From contig NZ_CP026004.1 in the NCBI RefSeq assembly GCF_003086895.1, forward strand, positions 1,772,731 through 1,836,730: 64,000 nucleotides of DNA, given 5' to 3'. Position numbers and translations under genes: made by a program. The stretch is from Stenotrophomonas sp. ESTM1D_MKCIP4_1 (lineage in GTDB: Bacteria; Pseudomonadota; Gammaproteobacteria; Xanthomonadales; Xanthomonadaceae). The notes under the pieces were generated by a model that searched no databases, was not told where the DNA came from, and worked only from the letters and a program-made list of their open reading frames with translations. Shown here piece by piece: positions 1 through 8,883 of the stretch (positions are counted from its first letter, which is position 1; each line of letters begins with the position of its first letter).

Positions 1-669
1 GGTACCGGCGATGCCGCTGCCGAGGACAAGGCCACCGCCGCAGCGGTGGTCAAGGCTATCAACAGCACCGACAACCCGGTCACCATCCTGCGCAACGAGT
101 TCGTCGGCCCGCAGATCGGCAAGGACCTGGCCAAGAACGGCCTGTACGCCACCATCTTCATGCTGGCTGGCTTCCTGATCTACATCGCGGTGCGCTTCGA
201 GTGGAAGTTCGCGGTCACCGCCAGCATCGTGGCGCTGTTCGACCTGCTGGTGACGGTGGCCTACGTGTCCCTGCTGGGCCGCGAGTTCGATCTGAACGTA
301 CTGGCCGGCCTGCTGTCGGTGATGGGCTTTGCGATCAACGACATCATCGTGGTGTTCGACCGCGTGCGTGAGAACTTCCGCAGCCTGCGTGCCGAGCCGA
401 TGGAAGTGCTGAACCGTTCGATCAACCAGACGCTGTCGCGTACGGTGATCACCGCGGTGATGTTCTTCCTGTCGGCGCTGGCGCTGTACCTGTACGGCGG
501 CAGCTCGATGGAAGGCCTGGCCGAAACGCACATGATAGGTGCGGTGATCGTGGTGCTGTCCTCGATCCTGGTGGCCGTCCCGATGCTGACCATCGGCGCG
601 CTGCGGGTAAGCAAGCAGGATCTGCTGCCCAAGGCAAAGGACGTCGAGGCCTTGGCCCGTCGCCCGTAA
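1..669 (+). CDS. secF: SecF, protein translocase subunit (C-terminal part)
   Basis: This is the end of SecF, the membrane partner of SecD that uses the proton gradient to help pull secreted proteins through SecYEG. The frame is open from base 1, so the true start is outside the window; 222 residues are visible. They hold about five membrane segments and the SecD/SecF signature INDIIVVFDRVREN near the middle. The protein ends in a charged tail (LLPKAKDVEALARRP), and a strong terminator follows within 30 bases, so secF closes its operon. Identification is firm; only the first part of the periplasmic domain is missing. Confidence 0.96.
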   Translation, partial: GTGDAAAEDKATAAAVVKAINSTDNPVTILRNEFVGPQIGKDLAKNGLYATIFMLAGFLIYIAVRFEWKFAVTASIVALFDLLVTVAYVSLLGREFDLNVLAGLLSVMGFAINDIIVVFDRVRENFRSLRAEPMEVLNRSINQTLSRTVITAVMFFLSALALYLYGGSSMEGLAETHMIGAVIVVLSSILVAVPMLTIGALRVSKQDLLPKAKDVEALARRP

Positions 670-695
670 GCGAGCGCTGCACCCAGCACACAGAG

Positions 696-719
696 AACCC
701 CGCGCAAGCGGGGTTTTTT
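696..719 (+). terminator. Rho-independent terminator after secF
   Basis: An 8-bp perfect stem (AACCCCGC / GCGGGGTT) with a GCAA tetraloop is followed by a T run. It lies 27 bases after the secF stop codon. Confidence 0.93.
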
Positions 720-723
720 GTTT

Positions 724-741
724 GCAGGGCTTGCAGCCCTG
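724..741. repeat. Short palindrome, CAGGGCT-TGC-AGCCCTG
   Basis: A 7-bp inverted repeat with a 3-base loop. Near-identical copies lie at 1253-1271 and 11181-11199, always between genes. It starts a gene-free stretch (670-1412) made mostly of hairpins and repeats; I see no coding sequence there. Confidence 0.75.
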
Positions 742-874
742 GTGCGCGTCATCGCATGCGCGCTGTCGCTCCCACGCTTCGCTGCGCGAACCGTGGGCCC
801 CACTTACCAGCTCCCAGACCCCCGCCGCTTCGCGGCCGCCCCCTGACTCAGGGGGCTTTGCCCCAGACCGGTTC

Positions 875-1018
875 CGCGCGGCTGTTGGTAGGTGCCGACC
901 GTTGGTCGGCACATCCGTCAGATATCGAATGAATTCATCCACGCATGGCGTGGATCTACTGTGTCGCGCGGCTGTTGGTAGGTGCCGACCGTTGGTCGGC
1001 ACATCCGTCAGATATCGA
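875..1018. repeat. 54-bp exact direct repeat carrying SMAG-type palindromes
   Basis: Bases 875-928 and 965-1018 are identical over 54 bases, 90 bases apart. Each copy contains GGTGCCGACCGTTGGTCGGC, a GTAG-type palindrome. Between them is a palindrome of the ATCCACGCATGGCGTGGAT type, and at 1030-1051 an inverted copy (GTGCCGACCAACGGTCGGCA). This fits the compound SMAG/REP repeats of S. maltophilia. Confidence 0.85.
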
Positions 1019-1097
1019 TATCCGATCCAGTGCCGACCAACGGTCGGCACCCACCAGAGCAGAACGCCGTTCCGACAGATCGCGGAGAACTGTCGAA

Positions 1098-1199
1098 GGC
1101 GGGGTGGGTCCGGTTGAGGGGGTGTGAGCGCCATGGATGGCGCGACCAAGCCCCCATGGACGGGTTCACGGCGTCCCCCTCAACCGGACCCACCCCGCC
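1098..1199. repeat. Long-arm stem-loop element, copy A (52-nt conserved core)
   Basis: Two perfect 25-bp inverted arms (1098-1122 and 1175-1199) enclose a 52-nt core (1123-1174). The core contains the small hairpin GCGCCATGGATGGCGC and the block CCCCCATGGACGGGTTCACG. The same core length and both blocks recur at 56647-56746, and in expanded, inverted form at 56270-56446, but with different arm sequences. Its role is unknown. Confidence 0.85.
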
Positions 1200-1252
1200 A
1201 TCCCCCGGAATGCCCGCATTTCACGTTGACGTTGCCCTGGCTTCCAGCAGGT

Positions 1253-1271
1253 GCAGGGCTGCAAGCCCTGC
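1253..1271. repeat. Short palindrome, second copy
   Basis: GCAGGGCTGCAAGCCCTGC is the inverted form of the palindrome at 724-741. It lies about 140 bases before fabV. Confidence 0.7.
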
Positions 1272-1412
1272 AAAAAGAAACCCCCACCCTACGCCAGCGT
1301 CGGTTGTGCAATCTTCCCCCGCGCACTACGATCCTGCGGTTCGCGCGCGTACGCGCCCGCCCGTATTCCTGCTGAGCGCCCCGCGCGCCGCATCTGCCAA
1401 CCTGAGGTTTCC

Positions 1413-2672
1413 ATGGTCATCAAACCGCGCGTCCGCGGCTTCATCTGCGTCACCACCCACCCGACCGGCTGCGAAGCCGCGGTCAAGCAGCAGATCGACT
1501 ACATCCGCGCGCGCCCGCCCATCCAGAACGGCCCCAAGCGTGTACTGGTCATCGGCGCCTCCACCGGCTACGGCCTGGCGGCGCGCATCACCGCCGCCTT
1601 CGGCAGCGGTGCCGCCACCTTGGGCATCTTCTTCGAGCGCCCGGGCAGCGAGACCAAGCCGGGCACCGCGGGCTGGTACAACTCCGCCGCCTTCCACAAG
1701 TACGCCGACGAAGCGGGCCTGTATGCCAAGAGCATCAACGGCGATGCCTTCTCCGACGAAGTGAAGGCCAGGGCCATCGAGATGATCAAGGCCGACCTCG
1801 GCCAGGTCGACCAAGTGGTCTACAGCCTGGCCGCGCCGCGCCGCAAGCACCCCAAGACCGGCGAGATCATCAGCTCCACGCTGAAGCCGATCGGCGAACC
1901 GATCACGCTGCGTGGCCTGGATACCGACAAGGAAGTGCTGACCGAGACGCACCTGCAGCCGGCCACGGCCGAAGAGATCGCCGGCACCGTGGCGGTGATG
2001 GGCGGTGAGGACTGGCAGATGTGGATCGATGCGCTGTCCGAGGCCGGCGTGCTGGCCAATGGCTGCACCACCACCGCCTTCACCTACGTGGGCGAAGAGA
2101 TCACCCAGGCCATCTACTGGAACGGTTCGATTGGCGCGGCCAAGAAGGATCTCGACGACAAGGTGCTGGGCCTGCGCGCGTCGCTGGCGAAGATCGGCGG
2201 CGACGCACGCGTGTCGGTGCTGAAGGCCGTGGTCACCCAGGCCAGCTCGGCCATCCCGACCATGCCGCTGTACCTGTCGCTGCTGTTCAAGGTGATGAAG
2301 GCGCAGGGCACCCACGAAGGCTGCATCGAACAGCTCGACGTGCTGTACGACATCCTCTACGGCGGCAAGGCCGAAGGCGTGGCTGTGGACCGCCTGCGCC
2401 ATGAGCTGGTCGATGGCCAGGGGCGTACCGTCGCGCTGGTGGATGAGGAAGGCCGCCTGCGCGCGGATTACAAGGAAATGGCCCCGGAGGTGCAGGGCAA
2501 GGTGCTCGAGCTGTGGCCGCAGGTGACCAACGAGAACCTGTACGAGATCAGCGACCTGGCTGGTTACAAGGCCGACTTCCTGCGCCTGTTCGGTTTCGGA
2601 GTGGATGGCGTGGACTATGAGGCCGACGTCAACCCGGACGTGAAGATCGACAATCTGGTCGATCTGACCTGA
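1413..2672 (+). CDS. fabV: Enoyl-ACP reductase FabV (NADH)
   Basis: FabV reduces the trans-2 double bond of enoyl-ACP in the last step of each fatty-acid elongation cycle, using NADH. It is the triclosan-tolerant type of enoyl reductase. The 419 residues match the family length. The cofactor motif GASTGYG (48-54) includes Tyr53, the residue linked to NADH preference. The catalytic Tyr-x8-Lys pair is Tyr235 and Lys244 ([10 protein letters not shown]). The ATG at 1413 is preceded by CTGAGG; the frame is open further upstream, but that part runs through repeats and is not FabV-like. It stands alone, convergent with the next gene. Confidence 0.97.
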   Translation: MVIKPRVRGFICVTTHPTGCEAAVKQQIDYIRARPPIQNGPKRVLVIGASTGYGLAARITAAFGSGAATLGIFFERPGSETKPGTAGWYNSAAFHKYADEAGLYAKSINGDAFSDEVKARAIEMIKADLGQVDQVVYSLAAPRRKHPKTGEIISSTLKPIGEPITLRGLDTDKEVLTETHLQPATAEEIAGTVAVMGGEDWQMWIDALSEAGVLANGCTTTAFTYVGEEITQAIYWNGSIGAAKKDLDDKVLGLRASLAKIGGDARVSVLKAVVTQASSAIPTMPLYLSLLFKVMKAQGTHEGCIEQLDVLYDILYGGKAEGVAVDRLRHELVDGQGRTVALVDEEGRLRADYKEMAPEVQGKVLELWPQVTNENLYEISDLAGYKADFLRLFGFGVDGVDYEADVNPDVKIDNLVDLT

Positions 2673-2681
2673 TAGCCCAGC

Positions 2682-2785
2682 GGTGGTGCCGGCCAGCGGC
2701 CGGCACTACCGGGATGCGGGGTTGCCGGCCAGCGGCCGGCACTACCAGGCCAGCCCCACGGTAGTGCCGGCCGCTGGCTGGCAGT
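2682..2785. repeat. Three SMAG/REP palindromes
   Basis: GTGCCGGCCAGCGGCCGGCA-type palindromes lie at 2682-2710 and 2724-2746, and an inverted copy headed GTAG at 2761-2785. They fill the gap between the convergent genes fabV and the FimX-like gene. Confidence 0.88.
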
Positions 2786-2792
2786 GCGGGGT

Positions 2793-4862
2793 TCAGCCGA
2801 AATCGAAGTTCATCGATGGCAGCGCCGGGCCGACGAAATCGCCCTGGACATAGTCCACGCCGGCACTGAACAGCAGGGTCATCGAGTTGGCATCGCTGAC
2901 GAACTCGGCCATGGTGCGGATGCCGGCTTCCTGTGCCCTTGCGGTGATCTGGCTGATGCGGTCGATGTTCTCGCGCGTGGCGCCCAGATCGCTGGTGAAG
3001 CCGCGATCGAGCTTGAGGAACTGCGGCTCGAAGTGGGCCAGCAGCTGGAACGAATCCAGCCCGGAACCAAACTGCTCCAGGCCGATCCGGCAGCCCAGCG
3101 GGGCCACGTCGGCGAGGAACTGCTGGGCCGCGCGCAGGTGGGTGAACACCTTGGCCTCCGGTGCATGCAGCCACAGCCGTTCACCAGGCACGCCCTGTGC
3201 CTGCAGCTGCTGGCGCAGGGTGGCGATCATCTTCGGGTCGTCGAAGGATTCGGGGGTGACCTTGACCAGGATCTGGGTGTCATGGCCGATGCGCGAACGT
3301 GCGCCCAGCACGCTGATGGCCTGCGAAACCACCCAGCGGTTGATGTCGCCGAGCAGGCCATGTTCCTCGGCGATGCCAAGGAACGCGGTCGGGCTGAGCA
3401 GCTCGCCATTGTGTTCCAGGCGCAGGTACGCTTCGTACAGCTCCAGCGGTTCGCCCTGCAGGTTCAGCACCGGCTGGTAGTGCAGCTGGAAGCCATCGCC
3501 CGCCAGTGCCTCGCGGATACGCGCCACCCAGCGCTGCACGCGCTCTTCCTCGATGCGGTCGACGGCGGCCGGGTCGAAGATGCGGGAGGTGTTGCCCAAC
3601 GCGGCCGCCGCCTGCGCGCACTCGCTGGCGCGCGCAAGAACCTGGCCGATGCTGGCGATCTTTTCGCCCACCTGCACGCCACCCAGGCTGACGGTGACCG
3701 TGGCCGAGCGCGCGCCGATGGTGAACACGTGCGCAGCGAACGCTTCGCGGATGCGTTCGGCCAAGGCAACCGTCTGTGCGTAGGCGCCTGCCTGCAGCAG
3801 GGCGAAGCTGTGTTCGCCGAAGCGGGCCATCTGTGCGTCTTCTCCCACCACCTCGGCCAGCAGCGCGGCCATGGCGCCGATGAGGGTGTCGGCCGAGGCC
3901 AGTCCGATATCGGGAATCAGGCGCGCGTAGTGGTCCGGTTCGACCAGCAGCAGGCCGAACTGGCCCTCGCTGCGGCCGGCCTGGGCCACCGCGTCTTCCA
4001 CCTGCAGCATGAACGTGGGGCGGTTGAGCAGGCCGGTGACCTGGTCGCGCTGGCGCAGATCCTCGACTTCGCGCGCCAGCTCCGTGTCCAGTTCCAGCCG
4101 GCGGCGGAACACCACCTGCAGGCAGGCTTCGCCTTCGTAGGTGGCGGCCGTGAATTCCATGGTGGCCGGGAACGCGCTGCCATCCTGGTGGCGTGCGTCC
4201 AGCTGGTACTGCGGCGGCGGCGCTTCACCGCGGCTGAGCGACTTCAACAACTGCTTGAAGCTGTCCACGTGCTGGGCAGCCACCATGTCCAGCAGCGAGA
4301 TGCCTTCGATATCGTCGAAGTCCTCATAGCCGAACATTTCCAGGTAGGCATCATTGGCACGGATGTGCATGCCTTCGTGGACATAGGCGATGGGGTCGCG
4401 CGAGGAGGCGATCAGCGCATCGCAGCGGCGCTCGGTTTCGCGCATCTGCGCCTCGATGCGGCGCAGGCCGCGGCGCGCCTGCAGATCGACCCACTGGTCG
4501 CGTACCACCGCCAGCAGGTGCTCGTTGCGCTGGCGCAGGGCCAGGGCGCGAACGCCGTTGCTGCTGGCCTGTACCAGTTCGTCCTCGTCGATGCGGTCGG
4601 CCAGCAGCACCAGCGGGATGTCCTTCCCGCTGGCGGCAATGTGCTGGGCCACCAGCGGCAGCGGGATGCCCTGCGAGGGCGAGGCCAGTACCAGGTCGAT
4701 GGCCTGGCTTGCCAGCACCTGCGACAGCTCGGCCGAATCCTGCGGGCGCCAGGGGCGCACGGCAATGCCGCTGTTGCGCAGGGTGCTGACGATGGCTTCG
4801 GCGTTCTCGCCGCTGTCATCGACGATCAGCAGCCGGATGGTGATGTCGTTCGCGTTCTGCAT
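2793..4862 (-). CDS. FimX-like REC-PAS-GGDEF-EAL protein, degenerate
   Basis: A 689-residue cytoplasmic signalling protein. A receiver-like domain (about 8-125) keeps the acidic pair VDD (14-16) but has no aspartate at the usual phosphorylation position (DLVLAS). A PAS domain (about 145-255), a GGDEF domain (about 275-430) and an EAL domain (about 445-689) follow. The GGDEF site reads GEHSF (349-353). The EAL motif reads EAY, and the metal-binding DDFG is EQFG, so neither synthesis nor breakdown of cyclic di-GMP is expected. This pattern fits FimX, a c-di-GMP-binding effector that controls type IV pili. The ATG at 4862 follows GGGGAG; the longer frame upstream lacks support. Confidence 0.82.
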   Translation of the reverse strand: MQNANDITIRLLIVDDSGENAEAIVSTLRNSGIAVRPWRPQDSAELSQVLASQAIDLVLASPSQGIPLPLVAQHIAASGKDIPLVLLADRIDEDELVQASSNGVRALALRQRNEHLLAVVRDQWVDLQARRGLRRIEAQMRETERRCDALIASSRDPIAYVHEGMHIRANDAYLEMFGYEDFDDIEGISLLDMVAAQHVDSFKQLLKSLSRGEAPPPQYQLDARHQDGSAFPATMEFTAATYEGEACLQVVFRRRLELDTELAREVEDLRQRDQVTGLLNRPTFMLQVEDAVAQAGRSEGQFGLLLVEPDHYARLIPDIGLASADTLIGAMAALLAEVVGEDAQMARFGEHSFALLQAGAYAQTVALAERIREAFAAHVFTIGARSATVTVSLGGVQVGEKIASIGQVLARASECAQAAAALGNTSRIFDPAAVDRIEEERVQRWVARIREALAGDGFQLHYQPVLNLQGEPLELYEAYLRLEHNGELLSPTAFLGIAEEHGLLGDINRWVVSQAISVLGARSRIGHDTQILVKVTPESFDDPKMIATLRQQLQAQGVPGERLWLHAPEAKVFTHLRAAQQFLADVAPLGCRIGLEQFGSGLDSFQLLAHFEPQFLKLDRGFTSDLGATRENIDRISQITARAQEAGIRTMAEFVSDANSMTLLFSAGVDYVQGDFVGPALPSMNFDFG

Positions 4863-4953
4863 GCACTGCTCCCCAATCTGCAAATCTAGATACACGATGC
4901 GCGACGGCCCGTCCATGCGCGCACCCCTTGCGAGGCTGGAACGGCGATGGGGT

Positions 4954-6138
4954 TCACACCACGCTGCCGGCGGCATGGCCGCTGGCCCAGGCCCACTGGA
5001 AGTTGTAGCCCCCCAGCCAACCGGTCACATCCAGCACTTCGCCGACGAAGTGCAGGCCGGGCGCGCGCTTGGATTCCATCGTGGCCGAGGACACTTCAGC
5101 GGTATCCACGCCGCCCAGGGTGACTTCGGCGGTGCGGTAGCCCTCGGTGCCGCTGGCCACCAGCGGGAACGCATTCAGCAGCTGCCCGGCCTGGCGCAGC
5201 ACCGGTTCGTCCAGCTGCCGCACCGGCCGGTCCGGCAACCAGTGTTCGCACAGGCGCTGGGCCAGGCGCTTGGGCAGCACCTCGGCCAGCACGGTGCGCA
5301 GCTCTGCGGCGGGCCGGTCGCGCTTCATCTGCCGCAGCCACTCGGTCGCGTCCTGGCCCGGCAGCAGGTCCAGTTCCAGCGCATTGCCGGGCTGCCAGAA
5401 CGAGGAGATCTGCAGGATGGCCGGTCCGCTGACGCCGCGGTGGGTCAGCAGCATGAAATTCTGGAAGCTCCTTCCATTGCAGCGTGCCTCGATCGGCAGG
5501 GCGACGCCACTGAGGTCGGCCAGGCGTTCCTGGTGCGTCCCGCTGAGCGTCAGCGGCACCAGGCCGGCACGGGTCGGCAGTACCTGGTGGCCGAACTGGC
5601 GGGCCACTTCATAGCCGAAGCCGGTGGCGCCCATGCTGGGAATGGACAGTCCACCGGTCGCAACCACCAGCGAGGCACAGTGGAACAGTCCCTGCGTGGT
5701 GTGCACGCGGAAACCATCGCTGCCCTGTTCGATGCGCTGCACGCTGCAGTCCGTGCGGATCTGCGCGCCCGCTGCCTGGCATTCGTCCACCAGCATCTTC
5801 ACGATCAGTTTGGAGGAGACATCGCAGAACAGCTGCCCCAGTTCCTTTTCGTGATACGCGATGCGGTGCTTTTCCACCAGCTCGATGAAGTGCCATGGCG
5901 TGTAGCGTGCCAATGCCGACTTGCAGAAATGCGGGTTGGCCGACACGAAGTTGGCCGGAGTCGTCCCGGTATTGGTGAAGTTGCAGCGGCCACCACCGGA
6001 CATCAGGATCTTCTTGCCGACCTTGTTGGCGTGGTCGATCACCTGCACATGGCGGCCGCGCTGGCCGGCGGTGATCGCGGTCATCAGCCCGGCCGCGCCG
6101 GCGCCGATGACCAGTACGTCGCAGCGGAGGGTGCTCAT
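4954..6138 (-). CDS. YhiN/HI0933-family FAD-dependent oxidoreductase
   Basis: A 394-residue flavoprotein of the HI0933/YhiN (BaiN-like) family, whose substrate in most bacteria is unknown. Near the N-terminus it has the dinucleotide motif VIGAGAAGLMTA, then GGGRCNFTN, which is typical of this family. The C-terminal motif GEVLDVTGWLGGYNFQWAW closes the FAD site. The start ATG (6136-6138) overlaps the stop of yaeQ as ATGA, so the two are likely translated together. Soluble; no signal peptide is seen. Family assignment is firm, the reaction is not known. Confidence 0.9.
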   Translation of the reverse strand: MSTLRCDVLVIGAGAAGLMTAITAGQRGRHVQVIDHANKVGKKILMSGGGRCNFTNTGTTPANFVSANPHFCKSALARYTPWHFIELVEKHRIAYHEKELGQLFCDVSSKLIVKMLVDECQAAGAQIRTDCSVQRIEQGSDGFRVHTTQGLFHCASLVVATGGLSIPSMGATGFGYEVARQFGHQVLPTRAGLVPLTLSGTHQERLADLSGVALPIEARCNGRSFQNFMLLTHRGVSGPAILQISSFWQPGNALELDLLPGQDATEWLRQMKRDRPAAELRTVLAEVLPKRLAQRLCEHWLPDRPVRQLDEPVLRQAGQLLNAFPLVASGTEGYRTAEVTLGGVDTAEVSSATMESKRAPGLHFVGEVLDVTGWLGGYNFQWAWASGHAAGSVV

Positions 6139-6683
6139 GCCTTGGCGCGCTTGCGCCAGTTCGGAATGATGTCGAGCTGGATCTGATCGTTGAGAAGCTG
6201 CACTTCGCCATCCTGGATCAGCACGCTGAAACGCATGGCGCGCTGGATCTGCTGGCTCCACTGTTCTACAAAGGCGCCATCGAGGTCGACCACCGACAGG
6301 TTGTCGAAGCGGCCCAGGCCCTTGCCCTGCTTGGTCCACCAGATCTCGGAGGCATTGCCGCCATAGTTCACCACCTGCACCTGGCGGCTGCGGTTGCAGG
6401 CCTTGCGGATGCGCGATTCATCGGGGTGGCCCAGGTCGATCCACTGCAGGATGTCGCCGGTGTAATCGTGGTTCCACAGGTCAGGCTCGTCGTCGGTGCT
6501 CAGGCCGCGGCCGAACTCCAGGCGGTCGTCCGCGTTGAGGGCGAAGGCGAGCAGGCGCACCATCAGGCGCTCGTCGGTTTCCGACGGATGCTGGGCCAGG
6601 GTCAGGTTGTGGGTCGCGTAGTAGCCGCGATCCATGTCGCTGATCTGCAGCTCGGCCTTGCGGATGGTGGCGGTGAGGGCCAT
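6135..6683 (-). CDS. yaeQ: YaeQ family protein
   Basis: A 182-residue protein of the YaeQ family, which has a PD-(D/E)XK nuclease-like fold and an unsettled function. It starts MALTATIRKAELQISDMDRG and ends DIIPNWRKRAKA, both typical of the family at its usual length. The ATG at 6683 is chosen because homology begins there, although the frame stays open far upstream. Its stop overlaps the start of the flavoprotein gene by four bases. Confidence 0.93.
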   Translation of the reverse strand: MALTATIRKAELQISDMDRGYYATHNLTLAQHPSETDERLMVRLLAFALNADDRLEFGRGLSTDDEPDLWNHDYTGDILQWIDLGHPDESRIRKACNRSRQVQVVNYGGNASEIWWTKQGKGLGRFDNLSVVDLDGAFVEQWSQQIQRAMRFSVLIQDGEVQLLNDQIQLDIIPNWRKRAKA

Positions 6684-6815
6684 GGGGAATCCGTGCACTA
6701 AAGAGGACAATGATAGAGGTTTGCCGGAAGGGTGTCCGTGGCCGGGGTGTCTGCCGGGCGTCAACGATGGCACGCTGGTTCTCTTTTTCTCTTTGCCGCC
6801 GCCGGAGTGGATGCG

Positions 6816-7706
6816 ATGACCCTGCCCAGCCGCCTGCAGCTGCCCCCCGGCGATTGGGCGTGCCTGCTGGATGGGCTGTGCGCGCGTTTTCCGCGCATCG
6901 ACCGTGGCCAATGGCAGGACCGGTTCGCCCGTGGCCGCGTGCAGGACGCGCAGGGCAGGGCGCTCGCACCGGACCAGCCCTGGCAGGTCGGGCTGGAAAT
7001 CGTCTATTTCCGCGAGGTCAGCGACGAGCCGCACATCCCCTTCAGCGAGCGCATCCTGTACCAGGACGACCATCTGCTGGTGGCCGACAAGCCGCACCAC
7101 CTGCCGGTGACCCCCGCGGGCGGCTATGTCCGCCAGACCCTGCTGGCGCGCCTGGTCGCCCAGACCGGGAACACCGGCCTGGTGCCCCTGCACCGGCTCG
7201 ACCGGCTTACCGCCGGGCTGGTGCTGTTCTCGCAGCGGCCCGATTCGCGAGACGCCTACCAGCGGCTGTTCCGCGAGCGTCGCATCGACAAGACCTATGA
7301 AGCGCTGGCGCCGGGCCTGCCGGGCCTGCGGTTCCCGATGGAACGGCAGAGCCGCATCGTGGCCGGCGAACCGTTCTTCCGCATGGCGGAGGTGCCGGGC
7401 GAGCCGAATGCGCGCACCCGGATGGAGGTGATCGCGGCCGACGGGGCGATCTGGCACTACCGCCTGCGGCCGGAAACCGGGCGCAAGCACCAGTTGCGCG
7501 TGCACATGGCCGCTCTGGGGGCTCCGATCCTGGGCGACGACCTGTATCCCGAACTGCTGCAGCCGCCGGCCGAGCCGCTGCGGGCGCCGCCCCTGCAGTT
7601 GCTGGCGCGGGCCCTGGCGTTCCAGGACCCGTTGAGCGGGGAACGACGGGTGTTCAGCAGCGAGCGTTCACTGCACTGGCCGGATGCCCCGACCGACGGG
7701 CGCTGA
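6816..7706 (+). CDS. RluA-family pseudouridine synthase
   Basis: A 296-residue RNA-modifying enzyme that converts uridine to pseudouridine. The catalytic aspartate is Asp129 in HRLDR (126-130), followed by LTAGLVLFS, the RluA-type signature. A short N-terminal part (1-70) could be a reduced S4-like region. The ATG at 6816 has GGAG seven bases upstream; in-frame starts further up lack a ribosome site. Which RNA it modifies cannot be told from sequence. Its TGA abuts the TCA of the opposing gene, forming TGATCA. Confidence 0.9.
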   Translation: MTLPSRLQLPPGDWACLLDGLCARFPRIDRGQWQDRFARGRVQDAQGRALAPDQPWQVGLEIVYFREVSDEPHIPFSERILYQDDHLLVADKPHHLPVTPAGGYVRQTLLARLVAQTGNTGLVPLHRLDRLTAGLVLFSQRPDSRDAYQRLFRERRIDKTYEALAPGLPGLRFPMERQSRIVAGEPFFRMAEVPGEPNARTRMEVIAADGAIWHYRLRPETGRKHQLRVHMAALGAPILGDDLYPELLQPPAEPLRAPPLQLLARALAFQDPLSGERRVFSSERSLHWPDAPTDGR

Positions 7707-8195
7707 TCAGCGCGACCTGATGCGCGCCAGCCAGCGGTCCAGCTCGGCGGCGAACAGCTGCCGGTCGCGCGGGCCCAGCGGCGGCGGCCCGCCTGTCTGG
7801 ACCCCGGCGCCGCGCAGTTCTTCCATGAAATTGCGCATCGACAGCCGCTCGGCCATGTTGTTGGCGGTGTACAGCTGCCCGCGCGGGTTGAGCGCGACGG
7901 CCTTCTTTTCCAGTACCAGGGCAGCCAGCGGGATGTCCTGGGTGACGACCAGATCGCCCGCGGCCACCCGTTCGACGATGGCACTGTCGGCCACATCCAG
8001 GCCCTGCGGCACCTGGATGGCCCGCAGCCAGCGCGAGGGCGGGGTGCGGATCCACTGGTTGGCGACCAGGGTCAGCTCCAGGCCGACCCGCTCGGCCGCA
8101 CGGAACAGGATGTCGCGAATCACCACGGGGCAGGCATCGGCATCGACCCAAATACGCGGGCGGCCCTGTTCAGCTTGGGTTTCAGCTTCAGTCAT
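7707..8195 (-). CDS. YaiI/YqxD family protein (UPF0178)
   Basis: A 162-residue protein of the UPF0178 (DUF188) family, with a PIN-like nuclease fold suspected but no proven activity. It shows the family opening [20 protein letters not shown] with its clustered aspartates, then [15 protein letters not shown] and [20 protein letters not shown]. It is transcribed towards the pseudouridine synthase gene with no bases between the two stops. Family is sure; function unknown. Confidence 0.93.
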   Translation of the reverse strand: MTEAETQAEQGRPRIWVDADACPVVIRDILFRAAERVGLELTLVANQWIRTPPSRWLRAIQVPQGLDVADSAIVERVAAGDLVVTQDIPLAALVLEKKAVALNPRGQLYTANNMAERLSMRNFMEELRGAGVQTGGPPPLGPRDRQLFAAELDRWLARIRSR

Positions 8196-8497
8196 CCGCC
8201 CAGTGTAGGGTAGGAAAAACCTGAATGGGGGCTCGGGTTTAGCCTCGATCGGCTGCCAGCCCTTGTCACGCCTAGGCGGGCAGGGGATGCCGCTGAATGT
8301 CGGGGCTATCGCTTTTTCCTGAAAACACGCGTATCGTTCGACCCACTGTGTTTGCTAGGGTCACCGTGAATCGTGGCCTGGTGCAGTTGATCTCACGATC
8401 CGCTCATCGATCCGCTTTACCAACGCCTGCAACTCAGTCTCGGCCCCGATTCCCGGTGGCTGCGATTTTTTCAACATGTGTTTCAGGAGTTAGTCAA
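8196..8497 (+). promoter_or_regulatory. Long leader region of the cold-shock gene
   Basis: These 302 bases between divergent genes hold no reading frame I trust. They must carry the promoters of both. Cold-shock genes usually have long 5' untranslated leaders, and this space allows one. I found no clear sigma-70 hexamer pair. CAGGAG at 8484-8489 is the ribosome site for the next gene. Confidence 0.5.
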
Positions 8498-8707
8498 ATG
8501 TCTGATCGTCAGACCGGCACCGTCAAGTGGTTCAACGACGCCAAGGGCTTCGGCTTCATCACCCCGGAAAGCGGCCCGGACCTGTTCGTGCACTTCCGTG
8601 CGATCCAGGGCACCGGCTTCAAGACCCTGCAGGAAGGCCAGAAGGTCACCTTCATCGCCGTCCAGGGCCAGAAGGGTATGCAGGCTGACCAGGTGCAGGC
8701 GGTCTAA
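8498..8707 (+). CDS. Cold-shock protein, CspA family
   Basis: A 69-residue single cold-shock domain that binds single-stranded RNA and DNA. Both nucleic-acid motifs are present: KGFGFI (16-21, RNP1) and LFVHF (29-33, RNP2), after the usual [11 protein letters not shown]. It serves as an RNA chaperone; whether this copy is cold-induced cannot be seen. The ATG at 8498 has CAGGAG nine bases upstream. A perfect terminator follows 26 bases after the stop, so it is a one-gene transcript. Confidence 0.96.
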   Translation: MSDRQTGTVKWFNDAKGFGFITPESGPDLFVHFRAIQGTGFKTLQEGQKVTFIAVQGQKGMQADQVQAV

Positions 8708-8733
8708 TCCGTCTGCTGCCTTTGGGTAGCCAG

Positions 8734-8768
8734 AACGCCGGAAGCGAAAGCTTCCGGCGTTTTTTTTT
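8734..8768 (+). terminator. Terminator after the cold-shock gene
   Basis: A 12-bp perfect stem (AACGCCGGAAGC / GCTTCCGGCGTT) with a GAAA tetraloop is followed by eight T. Confidence 0.97.
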
Positions 8769-8775
8769 GCTTCCG

Positions 8776-8829
8776 TAGAGTCGAGCTTGCTCGACTGCCG
8801 CAGAAGCAGTCGAGCAAGCTCGACTCTAC
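8776..8829. repeat. Inverted pair of SMAG/REP repeats
   Basis: A 23-base GTAG-headed unit (core TCGAGCTTGCTCGA) at 8776-8798 is repeated exactly in inverted form at 8807-8829. Confidence 0.9.
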
Positions 8830-8883
8830 AAAAGCCATACATCGGCTCGCGGTACCATGCGCGCTTCCCTCAGGAGCCCGCCC

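Noticed and set aside
1251..1412. Upstream extension of fabV to 1251
   Set aside because: It would translate a palindromic repeat and lacks FabV similarity; the ATG at 1413 fits family length and the known Tyr53/Tyr235 numbering.
2784..4889. 701-codon plus-strand frame opposite the FimX-like gene
   Set aside because: No recognisable domain; the minus strand encodes PAS, GGDEF and EAL domains.
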